From Asanoa hainanensis (GTDB lineage Bacteria; Actinomycetota; Actinomycetes; Mycobacteriales; Micromonosporaceae), in assembly GCF_900188485.1 (NCBI RefSeq), contig NZ_FZPH01000001.1, positions 186,001 through 250,000 on the forward strand: DNA of 64,000 nt. The letters run 5' to 3'. Position 1 is the stretch's first letter, and every line of letters starts with the position of its first letter. The position numbers and the translations under genes are program-made. Shown here piece by piece: positions 1 to 6,807 of this stretch. Below the pieces are notes generated by a model that did not search any database, was not told where the DNA came from, and saw only the letters and a program-made list of their open reading frames with translations.

Positions 1-106
1 CTTCCTGGACGGCGTCCTCGGCCGCCGCGAAGTCAGCTCCGCGCCGGCCGAGGATCCCGATCACCGCGGGGGTGAGCGTCCGCAGCAGGGACTCGTCCAC
101 CGTCAT
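1..106 (-). CDS. ECF sigma factor, N-terminal fragment (ECF42/SigJ-like)
   Basis: Only the first 35 codons lie in the window; the gene continues past position 1. The start ATG overlaps the stop of the upstream DGPF gene as ATGA. The visible residues (MTVDESLLRTLTPAVIGI..., then ADFAAAEDAVQE) fit the start of sigma region 2 in the large ECF sigma factors with a C-terminal helical extension. That family is normally encoded next to a YCII/DGPF protein, as here, and a complete relative sits at 58328-59506. The assignment rests on this short stretch and on the neighbour, so the fine subgroup is inferred. Confidence 0.75.
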   Translation of the reverse strand, partial: MTVDESLLRTLTPAVIGILGRRGADFAAAEDAVQE

Positions 107-510
107 TCGGTGATGGTCGGCGGCTGGGTCAGGAACGGGCGGATCTCGAGCCACTCGTGGATCGGCTTGCCGCCCTTGCCCGGTGCGGCGGACAGCTCGC
201 CGGCCACTTCCAGGGCCCGCTCGTACGAGTCGACGTCGACCACCGACCAGCCGGCGATGAGGTCCTTGGTCTCCGCGAACGGTCCGTCGGTGATCGGCGG
301 CCGGCCCTCGCCGTCGTAGCGGACGAACGTGCCCTCGGGGGACAGCGCGTAGTGCTCGACGAACTCGCCGGTGGTCTCGAGCCGCTTGCCCCAGTCGACC
401 ATGTACTGGATGTGGTTGGAGATCTCCTCTGGCGTCCACTGGTCCATCGGCACGTCGTTGACCCCCTTCGGGGCGCCCCGGTAGTGCTTGAGCAGCAGGT
501 ACTTGGCCAT
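103..510 (-). CDS. YCII/DGPF-domain protein
   Basis: This 135-aa protein has the YCII-related fold, starting MAKYLLLKHYRGAP and carrying the DGPF motif (ITDGPFAETKDLIAGW). Such proteins are small cytosolic ferredoxin-like-fold proteins that accompany ECF42-type sigma factors; their biochemical role is not settled. The ATG at 510 was preferred over an in-frame upstream start because a strong GGAGGAG lies just before it. The stop overlaps the sigma factor start, so the two are co-transcribed. A second copy of this pairing is at 57981-59506. Confidence 0.88.
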   Translation of the reverse strand: MAKYLLLKHYRGAPKGVNDVPMDQWTPEEISNHIQYMVDWGKRLETTGEFVEHYALSPEGTFVRYDGEGRPPITDGPFAETKDLIAGWSVVDVDSYERALEVAGELSAAPGKGGKPIHEWLEIRPFLTQPPTITE

Positions 511-555
511 CTGTTGTGCTCCTCCGTCGTCGTACGGCCCCATTCTGGCCGTGTT

Positions 556-1080
556 CTAGCCCTGGGACGGAGCCGCCTGGCGGTTCTCGACATTCTTGCG
601 CGCCCGTTTCTGGATGAGTTCCTCGACCGCGCTGGGCAGGGTCGTCTCGAAGTCGATCAGCTTCGCCCAGGTCGGTGTCACGACGATCCGGACCATGCCG
701 TCGTAGAGGTCGCGGACCTCGGCCTCCCAGTGGACCCGTTGCTCGGGCGTCATCGTGTACGTGCCGTTCATCTGGAGGTACTCGTCGGGGATGCCCGCGA
801 CGACGTCGAGCTCCGCGCGGCCCCGGATCAGCAGGATCTTCGGCGGGTGCACCTCGGTGTCGATGGTGAGCGCGACGGCCGGGTTGGCCCGCAGGGCGTG
901 CAGCTTCGGAGCGTTGGTGCTCGTGCACATGACGACGTGGGTGCCGTTCCAGGTGAACCCGATCGGGATGGTGCGCGGGGTGCCGTCCTTGGCGACGTAC
1001 GCCAGGCGGGTCAGGTCGCGGTCCAGCAGCTCGCGGCTGAGCGGACGGTTCAGCACCTCGGTGACCTCGTGGGGTTGCAC
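556..1080 (-). CDS. PPOX-class (pyridoxamine oxidase-like) FMN/F420 split-barrel protein
   Basis: The 174-aa protein matches the pyridoxamine 5'-phosphate oxidase-like split barrel: a LLDRDLTRLAYVAKDGTPRTIPIGFTW strand pair, then TSTNAPKLHALRANPAVALTID, typical of the actinobacterial PPOX/F420-binding family. It is probably a cytosolic flavin- or F420-dependent reductase; the substrate cannot be read from sequence. The GTG at 1080 is chosen because AGGAGGA precedes it, while the frame extends about 57 further codons into AT-rich palindromic DNA that does not look coding. The promoter region (1081-1279) holds two perfect inverted repeats. Confidence 0.8.
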   Translation of the reverse strand: MQPHEVTEVLNRPLSRELLDRDLTRLAYVAKDGTPRTIPIGFTWNGTHVVMCTSTNAPKLHALRANPAVALTIDTEVHPPKILLIRGRAELDVVAGIPDEYLQMNGTYTMTPEQRVHWEAEVRDLYDGMVRIVVTPTWAKLIDFETTLPSAVEELIQKRARKNVENRQAAPSQG

Positions 1081-1177
1081 GGCTCGTTCCTCCTCGGACG
1101 GTGCGCGGCGCGGTGTCGGCCGCGGTTCAGCCCAGGGACGGACCTGCCCGGTCGTTCTCGACATCAGCTTTGCCGGT

Positions 1178-1211
1178 ATTACTGGATTACTGTTATCGGT
1201 AATCCAGTAAT
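1178..1211. promoter_or_regulatory. Perfect 13-bp inverted repeat (candidate operator)
   Basis: ATTACTGGATTAC (1178-1190) is followed by 8 nt and then its exact reverse complement (1199-1211). The repeat is AT-rich in very GC-rich surroundings and lies about 100-130 nt upstream of the PPOX gene start at 1080. It is probably a repressor site; the cognate regulator is not identifiable here. Confidence 0.6.
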
Positions 1212-1243
1212 CCTCTGAGCGTGGTCCAGCCGAAAAATCGGCG

Positions 1244-1269
1244 TACACCATAATGACCGTTATGGTGTA
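1244..1269. promoter_or_regulatory. Perfect 10-bp inverted repeat (second candidate operator)
   Basis: TACACCATAA (1244-1253) and TTATGGTGTA (1260-1269) are exact reverse complements separated by TGACCG. The element lies 33 bp beyond the first inverted repeat and 11 bp from the stop of the next gene. Its sequence differs from the first palindrome, so either two regulators act here or this is an AT-rich promoter/terminator hairpin. Confidence 0.55.
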
Positions 1270-1279
1270 ACGCCGGAAT

Positions 1280-1903
1280 TCAGCGGGTGATGTTGGTGGT
1301 GACCAGGCGTTCGAGCACAGCCAGCTGCTCCTCGGCCGGGCCGCCGGTGACCGCCAGGCAGAAGTTGTGCCCGTCCGGCCGGTAGACCTTCACGTACGTG
1401 GTCTCGCCGTCCCTGGTGAGCAGGAGCTGGCTGCCGTCGGGCGCCCAGTCGGACGGGACGTCGAGCACCCCCCCTGGTAGGCCCGCGACCCCGCCGTCGA
1501 CCACCATGACGACCCGCCAGACACCGCCGCCCGCAGCGGCCGCGTAGGCCGACCGGGTGCCCCCCGGGGGCAGTCCGACGAGCGCCGGCGCCCGCTTGAT
1601 CACCTCGGCCACGTCGCCGGCCGGGGCGAGACCCGGCGGGAGCCCGTTGAGCGTTGCCGCCGGTGATGCGCTGGCGGCAGGGGGAGACACCGGTGCCTCC
1701 GAGGTGCCGGGAAGAAGGAAGCCGACCGTCACCGCGGCCGCCACCGCCAGCGCCGCGGCCACGGTGGCCAACGTCGCCGCGCCCGGACGTGAGCGACGTT
1801 TCGGGCCGGACACGCGCGCGAGCACGTCGTCGGGGTCCAAGCCGAGCTCGTAACGCGAACCGGTCAGCTCGCGGCGTACGCGCTGCTCCAGGTCGTCGGT
1901 CAT
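1280..1903 (-). CDS. Membrane-anchored partner of a SigE-family sigma factor (unknown family)
   Basis: This 207-aa protein has an acidic/basic cytosolic N-terminus (MTDDLEQRVRRELTGSRYELGLDPDDVLARV), one transmembrane helix around residues 43-65, a Ser/Pro/Ala linker, and an extracytoplasmic domain of about 130 residues. Its ATG overlaps the stop of the upstream sigma factor (ATGA). Topology and position match single-pass proteins that follow SigE-family sigma genes, some of which act as anti-sigma factors. No zinc-binding HxxxCxxC motif is present, so an anti-sigma function is only inferred. Confidence 0.75.
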   Translation of the reverse strand: MTDDLEQRVRRELTGSRYELGLDPDDVLARVSGPKRRSRPGAATLATVAAALAVAAAVTVGFLLPGTSEAPVSPPAASASPAATLNGLPPGLAPAGDVAEVIKRAPALVGLPPGGTRSAYAAAAGGGVWRVVMVVDGGVAGLPGGVLDVPSDWAPDGSQLLLTRDGETTYVKVYRPDGHNFCLAVTGGPAEEQLAVLERLVTTNITR

Positions 1904-2394
1904 CGCCGGACCTCCACGTTCGGGTTGTCGTGCAGGGCCGCGCGTAGGGACCGCAGGGCCCGGTGGCGCAGCGCGCGCACCGCACCGGGACGGCGCCGCA
2001 ACTGGTGGCCGATGGTCACGTCGTCGACGTCGTCGAAGAAGGACAGGACGACGACCGCGCGCTGGACGGGCGACAGCGTCCGCAGCGCCCGGCGCAGGTC
2101 CACGCCGTCGTCGACCGAGCCGAACCCGTCGTCGGCGGGCAGGTCCTCGAACTCGGAACGGCGCAGGCGCCCCAGCCGCCGCAGGGTGCTGATGTGGGTG
2201 CGGACCATGGTGGTCTTGGCGTAGGCCAGCGGGCTGCCCGCCTCGTCGACGCGGGGCCAGGCCCGGGCGAGCCGGACCAGACTGTCCTGCACGAGGTCGG
2301 CGGCGTCCTCCCGGTGGCCGGTCAGCACGTAGGCGTAGCGGCCCAGCGCCGGGAGGTTGCCCCGGACGAACTCTTCGAACTGTTCCTGGCGCAT
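1900..2394 (-). CDS. SigE-family ECF RNA polymerase sigma factor
   Basis: The 164-aa protein contains sigma region 2 (EEFVRGNLPALGRYAYVLTGHREDAADLVQDSLVRLARAW) and region 4 with its helix-turn-helix (LSPVQRAVVVLSFFDDVDDVTIGHQLRRRPGAVRALRHRALRSL). It should direct RNA polymerase to a small regulon. The ATG at 2394 is chosen over an upstream GTG because GGAGGT lies 4 nt before it. It is translationally coupled to the membrane protein at 1280-1903. Confidence 0.9.
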   Translation of the reverse strand: MRQEQFEEFVRGNLPALGRYAYVLTGHREDAADLVQDSLVRLARAWPRVDEAGSPLAYAKTTMVRTHISTLRRLGRLRRSEFEDLPADDGFGSVDDGVDLRRALRTLSPVQRAVVVLSFFDDVDDVTIGHQLRRRPGAVRALRHRALRSLRAALHDNPNVEVRR

Positions 2395-2435
2395 CGGCAC
2401 CTCCACCTACTGATACGCCGCCACGAGCGTTCGCG

Positions 2436-2987
2436 TTACGCGCCGATCAGCACCGCGCCGGTCACCATGACCACGAAGACGATCGTGACCAGGACCTTGA
2501 TCTGGCGATGGTGGGCCAGCCATTGCCGGTCCCAGCCGCCCTCGGCGTCGTAACCCAGGTTCGCCAGCACCATCAGGCAGCGTCCCAGGCCGAAGCCGGC
2601 GCCGGCCACCACGGCCGCGACCGGCGAGGCGAGCAGGGCGATCGCCGCGACCAGGACGTACGGCAGGCCGGTGGGCAGATAGGTGCGCACGCCGGTGCCC
2701 ATCTCCACGCCGAACTGAAACGGGCCGAGGTGCCGGCCCAGCCGGAACACCGTCTCCGGGACCAGTCGCCGGTTCTCCGGCAGGCCGAACCGGAGCAGGC
2801 CGAGCTCTCGCGCGACCATCACCACGAGCCAGGCGGCCACCAGGGCCACGCGCAGCCACCACGGCATCGGCGCGCGCACCACCGAGCCCACCACCAGGAA
2901 CGCGGCGCTGATCAGCACGCCGCCGACCAGGAGACCGGCGCAGAACGCCAGAACGGGAGAGCCTCGCCAGACCGGCGAGCCCAGCAC
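2436..2987 (-). CDS. Multi-pass membrane protein, C-terminal part of an apparently split gene
   Basis: The frame encodes 183 aa with about four or five hydrophobic segments (VLAFCAGLLVGGVLISAAF, WWLRVALVAAWLVVMV, PYVLVAAIALLASPVAA, VLVTIVFVVMVTGAVLIG). The GTG at 2987 has no Shine-Dalgarno. The same frame is open upstream to a single TGA at 3006-3008 and continues beyond it as the two-helix peptide at 3006-3194, so the two pieces look like one 252-codon membrane protein with a stop at codon 63. It is the last gene of the mau-like operon. No family recognised. Confidence 0.6.
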   Translation of the reverse strand: MLGSPVWRGSPVLAFCAGLLVGGVLISAAFLVVGSVVRAPMPWWLRVALVAAWLVVMVARELGLLRFGLPENRRLVPETVFRLGRHLGPFQFGVEMGTGVRTYLPTGLPYVLVAAIALLASPVAAVVAGAGFGLGRCLMVLANLGYDAEGGWDRQWLAHHRQIKVLVTIVFVVMVTGAVLIGA

Positions 2988-3005
2988 AGAGGCTGAGTTG
3001 CGGCT

Positions 3006-3194
3006 TCAGGTGGAACCGCTGGCGGCGTACCCAGCCGCGATCGCGGCGAGCAGCCAGAAGGACAGGGTGGTCCACGTCGGACCGCCACCCAGGACCGCGG
3101 CCGCGGTGACGCCCGCGGCCAGCGCGCCGATCACGGACGCGATGAGCCGTGGGTGCCACAGCGACGCCAGCCCGGGCGAGCGGGTCGCATCCAA
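3006..3194 (-). CDS. Small two-helix membrane peptide, N-terminal part of the split gene
   Basis: From a TTG two bases after the stop of the TAT-exported protein, the frame gives 62 aa with two hydrophobic helices (LIASVIGALAAGVTAAAVLG and TTLSFWLLAAIAAGYAASG), ending at TGA 3006-3008. No ATG or GTG start is available in frame nearby and no Shine-Dalgarno is visible, so translation would depend on coupling. Either this is a genuine 62-aa membrane peptide or it is the N-terminus of the protein at 2436-2987 cut by a nonsense mutation or sequencing error. Confidence 0.5.
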   Translation of the reverse strand: MDATRSPGLASLWHPRLIASVIGALAAGVTAAAVLGGGPTWTTLSFWLLAAIAAGYAASGST

Positions 3195-3196
3195 GG

Positions 3197-3739
3197 TCAG
3201 TACCGGCAGATCGTGGTGTACGTGTACGACGACCCGCCGCCCGACACGGTCGTGCGCCCGTCCGAGCAACGCCACCAGGTGCCGCCCGCGGTCCACCGCC
3301 AGGCGTTCTTCTTGGTGCTCGTGCCGCACAGCGTGGAGATCGGCGTGTAGTAGTAGGTCACCGGCGAGTCGCGGACCGTGCCCGAGCGGTGCCAGCCCGA
3401 GGAGCAGTAGGTGCTGCCGCGGTAGTCGCCGCCGAAGCAGGCGGCCGCCGAGTTGACGTACGAGCCGACGTTGTCGCGCTGTTCGGCGTACCCGTTGGGG
3501 TAGGCGTCCTTGCAGTCGTTGCGGTCCCATCCGGTGAGCCCGCCCGGCCCGGTCTCGGCCCGGGCCCCCGGCGTCAACCGGCTGCTCCAGTCGGCCACGA
3601 CGGCGCCGACCGTGACGACGCCCAGGGTCATCGCCCGAAGCACCGTCCGCCGCGTCGGCGGGGTGGCGAAACCGGACAACGCCGCGGTGCGTGCGGCGCC
3701 GCTCGGCGCTTCGTCACGCAGTGGAATGTTCGCCAACAT
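3197..3739 (-). CDS. TAT-exported six-cysteine protein, faintly like methylamine dehydrogenase light chain
   Basis: This 180-aa protein has a long N-terminus, a twin-arginine signal (TRRTVLRAMTLGVVTVGAVV, Arg30-Arg31), a likely cleavage after ...TPGARA near residue 61, and a compact mature part of about 120 residues. The mature part carries Cys76, 101, 112, 138, 158 and 178 and is rich in Trp, Tyr, Gly and Ser (NAWRWTAGGTWWRC). Size, TAT export, paired cysteines, clustered tryptophans and MauD/MauE-like neighbours recall the TTQ-bearing light chain of methylamine dehydrogenase, but cysteines number six rather than twelve and the similarity is weak. The ATG at 3739 has AAGGGGA upstream and overlaps the preceding gene by 26 nt. 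Confidence 0.7.
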   Translation of the reverse strand: MLANIPLRDEAPSGAARTAALSGFATPPTRRTVLRAMTLGVVTVGAVVADWSSRLTPGARAETGPGGLTGWDRNDCKDAYPNGYAEQRDNVGSYVNSAAACFGGDYRGSTYCSSGWHRSGTVRDSPVTYYYTPISTLCGTSTKKNAWRWTAGGTWWRCSDGRTTVSGGGSSYTYTTICRY

Positions 3740-4241
3740 CGATACGTCCCCTTCGCAGAGTGGTCGACCATTCGCTGAGCACCCGGTCCACCTCGGCGGT
3801 GTCGACCGGCAGGACAAGTCGCTGCACGTCGCCCTCGGCCGACAGCAGCAGCAGGACCGGTGGTGACAGGTGACCGATCACCTGCCAGCTCTCCGGGTCG
3901 CTGACTACCGACAGGGCGCCGGTCGGCACGTCGGCCCAACTGTCGGCGGCCTCGTGGGTCAGGAGCGTGACGGGCACCTGCGCGGCGGCCGAGACACCGG
4001 CCGCGCGCAGCGCTGCCGCCACGCACAGCGGGCAGCCCGACTCACCGGCCAGGACGATCCGGGTGCCGACGCCGGCGAGATTGGGCATCCGGAGCGCGAC
4101 CCGGGTCGCCGCGAACTGCGCGGCGCTCTGATCGACCTGGCCGCGCAGCAGGCGCAGGTCACGGACGACCGAGCCGAGGGCGGCGAGCAGCAGCAACAAC
4201 GCCACCCAGGTGACGATGGCGACCGCGATCCACGGCTCCAC
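3714..4241 (-). CDS. MauD-like membrane-anchored thioredoxin-fold protein
   Basis: The 175-aa protein has one N-terminal membrane helix (residues 5-25), a short coiled stretch, then a thioredoxin-like domain with the redox motif CPLC (Cys70, Cys73) in RIVLAGESGCPLCVAAALRAAGV. A later strand, HLSPPVLLLLSAEGDVQRLVLP, sits where thioredoxins carry the cis-proline. MauD-type proteins help form disulfides in the exported light chain. The gene begins with GTG 3 nt after the preceding stop and overlaps the TAT protein gene, a natural substrate. The assignment to a MauD role is by motif and neighbourhood. Confidence 0.75.
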   Translation of the reverse strand: MEPWIAVAIVTWVALLLLLAALGSVVRDLRLLRGQVDQSAAQFAATRVALRMPNLAGVGTRIVLAGESGCPLCVAAALRAAGVSAAAQVPVTLLTHEAADSWADVPTGALSVVSDPESWQVIGHLSPPVLLLLSAEGDVQRLVLPVDTAEVDRVLSEWSTTLRRGRIDVGEHSTA

Positions 4242-4244
4242 CGG

Positions 4245-4967
4245 TCACTTCCCGCCGGCCGTGTCGGCCGCCCAGTCGACCTGGATCTCGTTCATCCAGG
4301 CCAGCAGGGCGTCGTCGGACAGGTCCGGCTCGGGTGTCAGGTGCACCTCGCTGACGCCGCGCGAGAAGCCCATCGTGAACAGGTAGTCGCTGATGCGGGA
4401 GGCCTTGTCGACCCCGCCCACCAGGCCGCGCCAGACCTCGCCGTGCCGCGTGGCCTGGCCCTGGTGAGCCGGGACATGGTGGCGCATGTGTGCCGGGCCG
4501 GGCACGGACACCAGGCCGCGGCCCGCCACCGCGATCGTCAGCAACTCGGAGAACTCGTTGAGCAGGGTGGCGTCGAGCGGCTTGACGACCATGCCGTCGG
4601 CCCGGTCCTCGATGGTCAGCGTGGAGAACAGGCTGATCACCGCCTCGCGTGCCGGCGGCGGCCCGCCGTAGACGGTCATCAGCTCGTGGTAGTCGCCGAT
4701 CAACGCGGCGGTCGCGCCGGCGCCGTCGATCTGCCGGGCGACGACCACCTCGCGGCCGTGCACCACGAACCGGTCGTGGACCACCGAGGCGGCAACGTAG
4801 GTGGACGCGAACTTCTGGAAGCCGCGCGAGCCGATCTGGAAGCCGCGGGCGAGCGAACCGCCGGCGTACCGGATCGACGCCGAGACGTTGGCGACGGTGG
4901 GGGTGTCCGCCAGATCCACCGTGACGCGGTTGCCGCTGGGCGAGCGCAGACGTAGACGCTGAGCCAT
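4245..4967 (-). CDS. Unknown 240-aa soluble protein, first gene of the mau-like operon
   Basis: I do not recognise this protein. It is 240 aa, has no signal peptide, no obvious membrane helix and no cysteine, and mixes short beta-rich stretches (RFVVHGREVVVARQIDG) with helices; a His-rich stretch (PAHMRHHVPAHQGQATRH) lies near residue 165. The ATG at 4967 is preceded by GGGGGAGGA. It is three bases from the MauD-like gene and so is co-transcribed with it. It occupies a place where mau clusters would carry other subunits, but it does not resemble the seven-bladed heavy chain. Confidence 0.8.
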   Translation of the reverse strand: MAQRLRLRSPSGNRVTVDLADTPTVANVSASIRYAGGSLARGFQIGSRGFQKFASTYVAASVVHDRFVVHGREVVVARQIDGAGATAALIGDYHELMTVYGGPPPAREAVISLFSTLTIEDRADGMVVKPLDATLLNEFSELLTIAVAGRGLVSVPGPAHMRHHVPAHQGQATRHGEVWRGLVGGVDKASRISDYLFTMGFSRGVSEVHLTPEPDLSDDALLAWMNEIQVDWAADTAGGK

Positions 4968-4990
4968 GAATCCTCCCCCGTGGGTAAAAT

Positions 4991-5068
4991 CATGTCTGTC
5001 CGCGGGTGACGCTATCGGTGAGCGCTCTCTCGCTCCATGCTTTTGCAGCATTAGTATCGACAGACATG
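4991..5068. promoter_or_regulatory. Divergent promoter region with 10-bp inverted repeat
   Basis: CATGTCTGTC (4991-5000) and its exact reverse complement GACAGACATG (5059-5068) flank the divergent promoters of the mau-like operon (minus) and the MauE-like gene (plus). The second copy contains the MauE ATG at 5066. A TAGTAT hexamer at 5052-5057 is placed for a leaderless start there. The symmetric arrangement suggests that one regulator controls both directions. Confidence 0.5.
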
Positions 5069-5572
5069 TACGTCGAGGTCGTGACGAGGACGGCCCTGCT
5101 GGTCGTGTTCGGCGTCGCCGCAGTCCAGAAAGGACGAAGTCAGGCGGCTTTCCTGGCCTTCGTTTCCGCGCTGCGGTCGTTCGGCCTCGGGGGTGCCGCC
5201 CGGCCCGTCGGATACGCGGTCGTCGCTGCCGAGACCGTGGCCGCGCTGCTGCTCGCGTGGCCGCACACAGTGACTGCCGGCTATCTTCTCGCCCTCGCGC
5301 TGCTGACCGTCTTCATGGCCGGCATCGTCCGCGCGTCCCGGTCGCCCACTCCCGTGGCCTGCCGGTGTTTCGGGTTCGGCGGCGGTCCGCTGGGCATCCG
5401 ACACCTGATCCGCAACGCCGTGCTCGGCGGGATGGCCGTCGTCGGCCTGCTGGCCGACCGCGGGCCCGTTGACGCGGGCGCCGCGCTGGCGGCCATCGGC
5501 GGTCTGTTCGTCGCACTCGTCGTGATCCGGTGGGACGACCTGGCCTATTTAATGTCGGCGACGCGGCGCTGA
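5066..5572 (+). CDS. MauE/DoxX-type redox membrane protein
   Basis: The 168-aa protein has four predicted membrane helices (residues 5-20, 47-65, 69-88 and one near the C-terminus) and the motif CRCFG (Cys99, Cys101), the conserved cysteine pair of MauE-like proteins. MauE acts in the membrane to support disulfide formation of the methylamine dehydrogenase light chain, together with MauD. The ATG at 5066 is chosen because a -10-like TAGTAT lies 9 nt before it and no Shine-Dalgarno is seen; a longer in-frame start at 5006 would add 20 residues. It is divergent from the MauD-like/TAT protein operon. Confidence 0.82.
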   Translation: MYVEVVTRTALLVVFGVAAVQKGRSQAAFLAFVSALRSFGLGGAARPVGYAVVAAETVAALLLAWPHTVTAGYLLALALLTVFMAGIVRASRSPTPVACRCFGFGGGPLGIRHLIRNAVLGGMAVVGLLADRGPVDAGAALAAIGGLFVALVVIRWDDLAYLMSATRR

Positions 5573-5593
5573 CCCTCTTCTAGGGTTGGGCCG

Positions 5594-6148
5594 GTGCACA
5601 CGGAAATGGGCGGCCGACCGACGCTCGTCCTGACGGTCGGCCTGCCCGGCACCGGGAAGACGACCCTGGCCAAGCGGCTCGCGGCGCAGCGGCGCATGGT
5701 GCGGTTCACGCCCGACGAGTGGATGGCGCCGCTGTTCCAGGACAGCGAGGCCGGCGGGCGGCGCGACATTCTCGAAGGCCGCATGATCTGGACCGCGCAC
5801 GAGGTGCTGCGCAGTGGGGCCTCGGTCGTCCTGGACTTCGGTTGCTGGTCGCCGGAGGAGCGCTACGCCATCCGGGCGATCGCGTCGCTCGCCGGTGCCT
5901 CGTTCGAGCTGAGCTACCTCGAGATCCCCGAGGCCGAACGCCGGTCGCGGGCCAGCCGTCGCTGGGACGAGAGGCCGGAGTCGACGTTCGCGATGACCGA
6001 CGCCGACCACGACCGGTTCCTGGAGCTGTTCCAGGCGCCTACGGCTGACGAGCTCTCGTACGGGCCGATGCCCGCTCCGCCGGCGGGATTCGACTCCTGG
6101 CCGCGGTGGGCCAGCTACCGGTGGCCGACCCTGCCGGAGTTGTCATGA
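5594..6148 (+). CDS. P-loop AAA/zeta-like kinase
   Basis: The 184-aa protein begins with a Walker A motif (GLPGTGKTTLAKRLA, about residues 17-31) and continues with a lid-like helical part (EERYAIRAIASLAG...EIPEAERRSRASRRWDERPES), resembling small-molecule kinases of the AAA_33/zeta-toxin-like group. The substrate cannot be predicted. The GTG start follows TAGGGT (5581-5586) with no Shine-Dalgarno, indicating a leaderless transcript. The stop overlaps the nucleotidyltransferase start as ATGA, so the two form an operon and may act on related substrates. Confidence 0.8.
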   Translation: MHTEMGGRPTLVLTVGLPGTGKTTLAKRLAAQRRMVRFTPDEWMAPLFQDSEAGGRRDILEGRMIWTAHEVLRSGASVVLDFGCWSPEERYAIRAIASLAGASFELSYLEIPEAERRSRASRRWDERPESTFAMTDADHDRFLELFQAPTADELSYGPMPAPPAGFDSWPRWASYRWPTLPELS

Positions 6149-6807
6149 CGTACGCCGACGTGCTGGCCCGCGCCGAAGCGGACCCGGACGTCGTCGGGGT
6201 GATCCTGACGGGGTCTCAGGCGCGGGGCACGGCCGGCCCGCACTCCGACTGGGACGTCCTTGTCGTCGTGCGCTCGCACGCTCCGCGGTGGACCACCTCG
6301 CTCACGCCGGCGCTCGACACGGCCGTGCTGACCGTCGCCGAGCTGGCCGACGTCTCCGACCGGTGGGCGCGGTACGCGTACCGTGGCGCGGTCGTGCTCC
6401 TCGACCGCGGTGGCATCGCCGAGCTCGTCCACGCCCAGGCCGCCCTGTCGCCGGACGAAGTGGACGCGTTCGTGCGGGCGGAGCTCGACGGCTACATCAA
6501 CTTCGTCTACCGGGCCGCGAAGAGCCGCCGCGACGGGCACCACGACCTGGCGCGGCTCGACGAGATCGAGGCCGGGCCCTGGTTCCTGTGGACGCTGTTC
6601 GCCATCTACGGGCGGGTCCGGCCCTACAACAAATACCTGCGCTGGGAGTTGGAACACCATCCGCTGCCGGCGCCGTGGACGTTCGAGCGCGTGACCGACC
6701 TGCCGTCGGCGCTGTTCGACGACCTGGAGCGGGTAGCCCGCGCACACGGCTACGGCGACGTCTACGACGCGTGGGACGACCTGTCGCTATTGCGTGCGGG
6801 TGATTAG
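6145..6807 (+). CDS. Nucleotidyltransferase-fold protein (aminoglycoside adenylyltransferase-like)
   Basis: The 220-aa protein carries the polymerase-beta-type nucleotidyltransferase signature GSQARGTAGPHSDWDVLVVV, with the two metal-binding aspartates of DWD, followed by a helical C-terminal domain (AELDGYINFVYRAAKSRRDGHHDLARLDE). Such enzymes transfer AMP or another nucleotide to small molecules, sometimes antibiotics; the target is unknown. It is coupled to the upstream kinase and its 3' end overlaps the convergent XRE gene by 21 bp. Confidence 0.82.
   Translation: MTYADVLARAEADPDVVGVILTGSQARGTAGPHSDWDVLVVVRSHAPRWTTSLTPALDTAVLTVAELADVSDRWARYAYRGAVVLLDRGGIAELVHAQAALSPDEVDAFVRAELDGYINFVYRAAKSRRDGHHDLARLDEIEAGPWFLWTLFAIYGRVRPYNKYLRWELEHHPLPAPWTFERVTDLPSALFDDLERVARAHGYGDVYDAWDDLSLLRAGD

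Noticed and set aside
3006-3008. TGA read as selenocysteine in the split membrane protein
   Set aside because: No selenocysteine insertion element, no selenoprotein family resemblance and no Sec machinery in the window; mutation or a gene boundary is simpler.
3197-3739. Direct naming of the TAT-exported protein as methylamine dehydrogenase light chain (mauA)
   Set aside because: Only six cysteines, weak alignment, and no heavy chain or MauG in the window.
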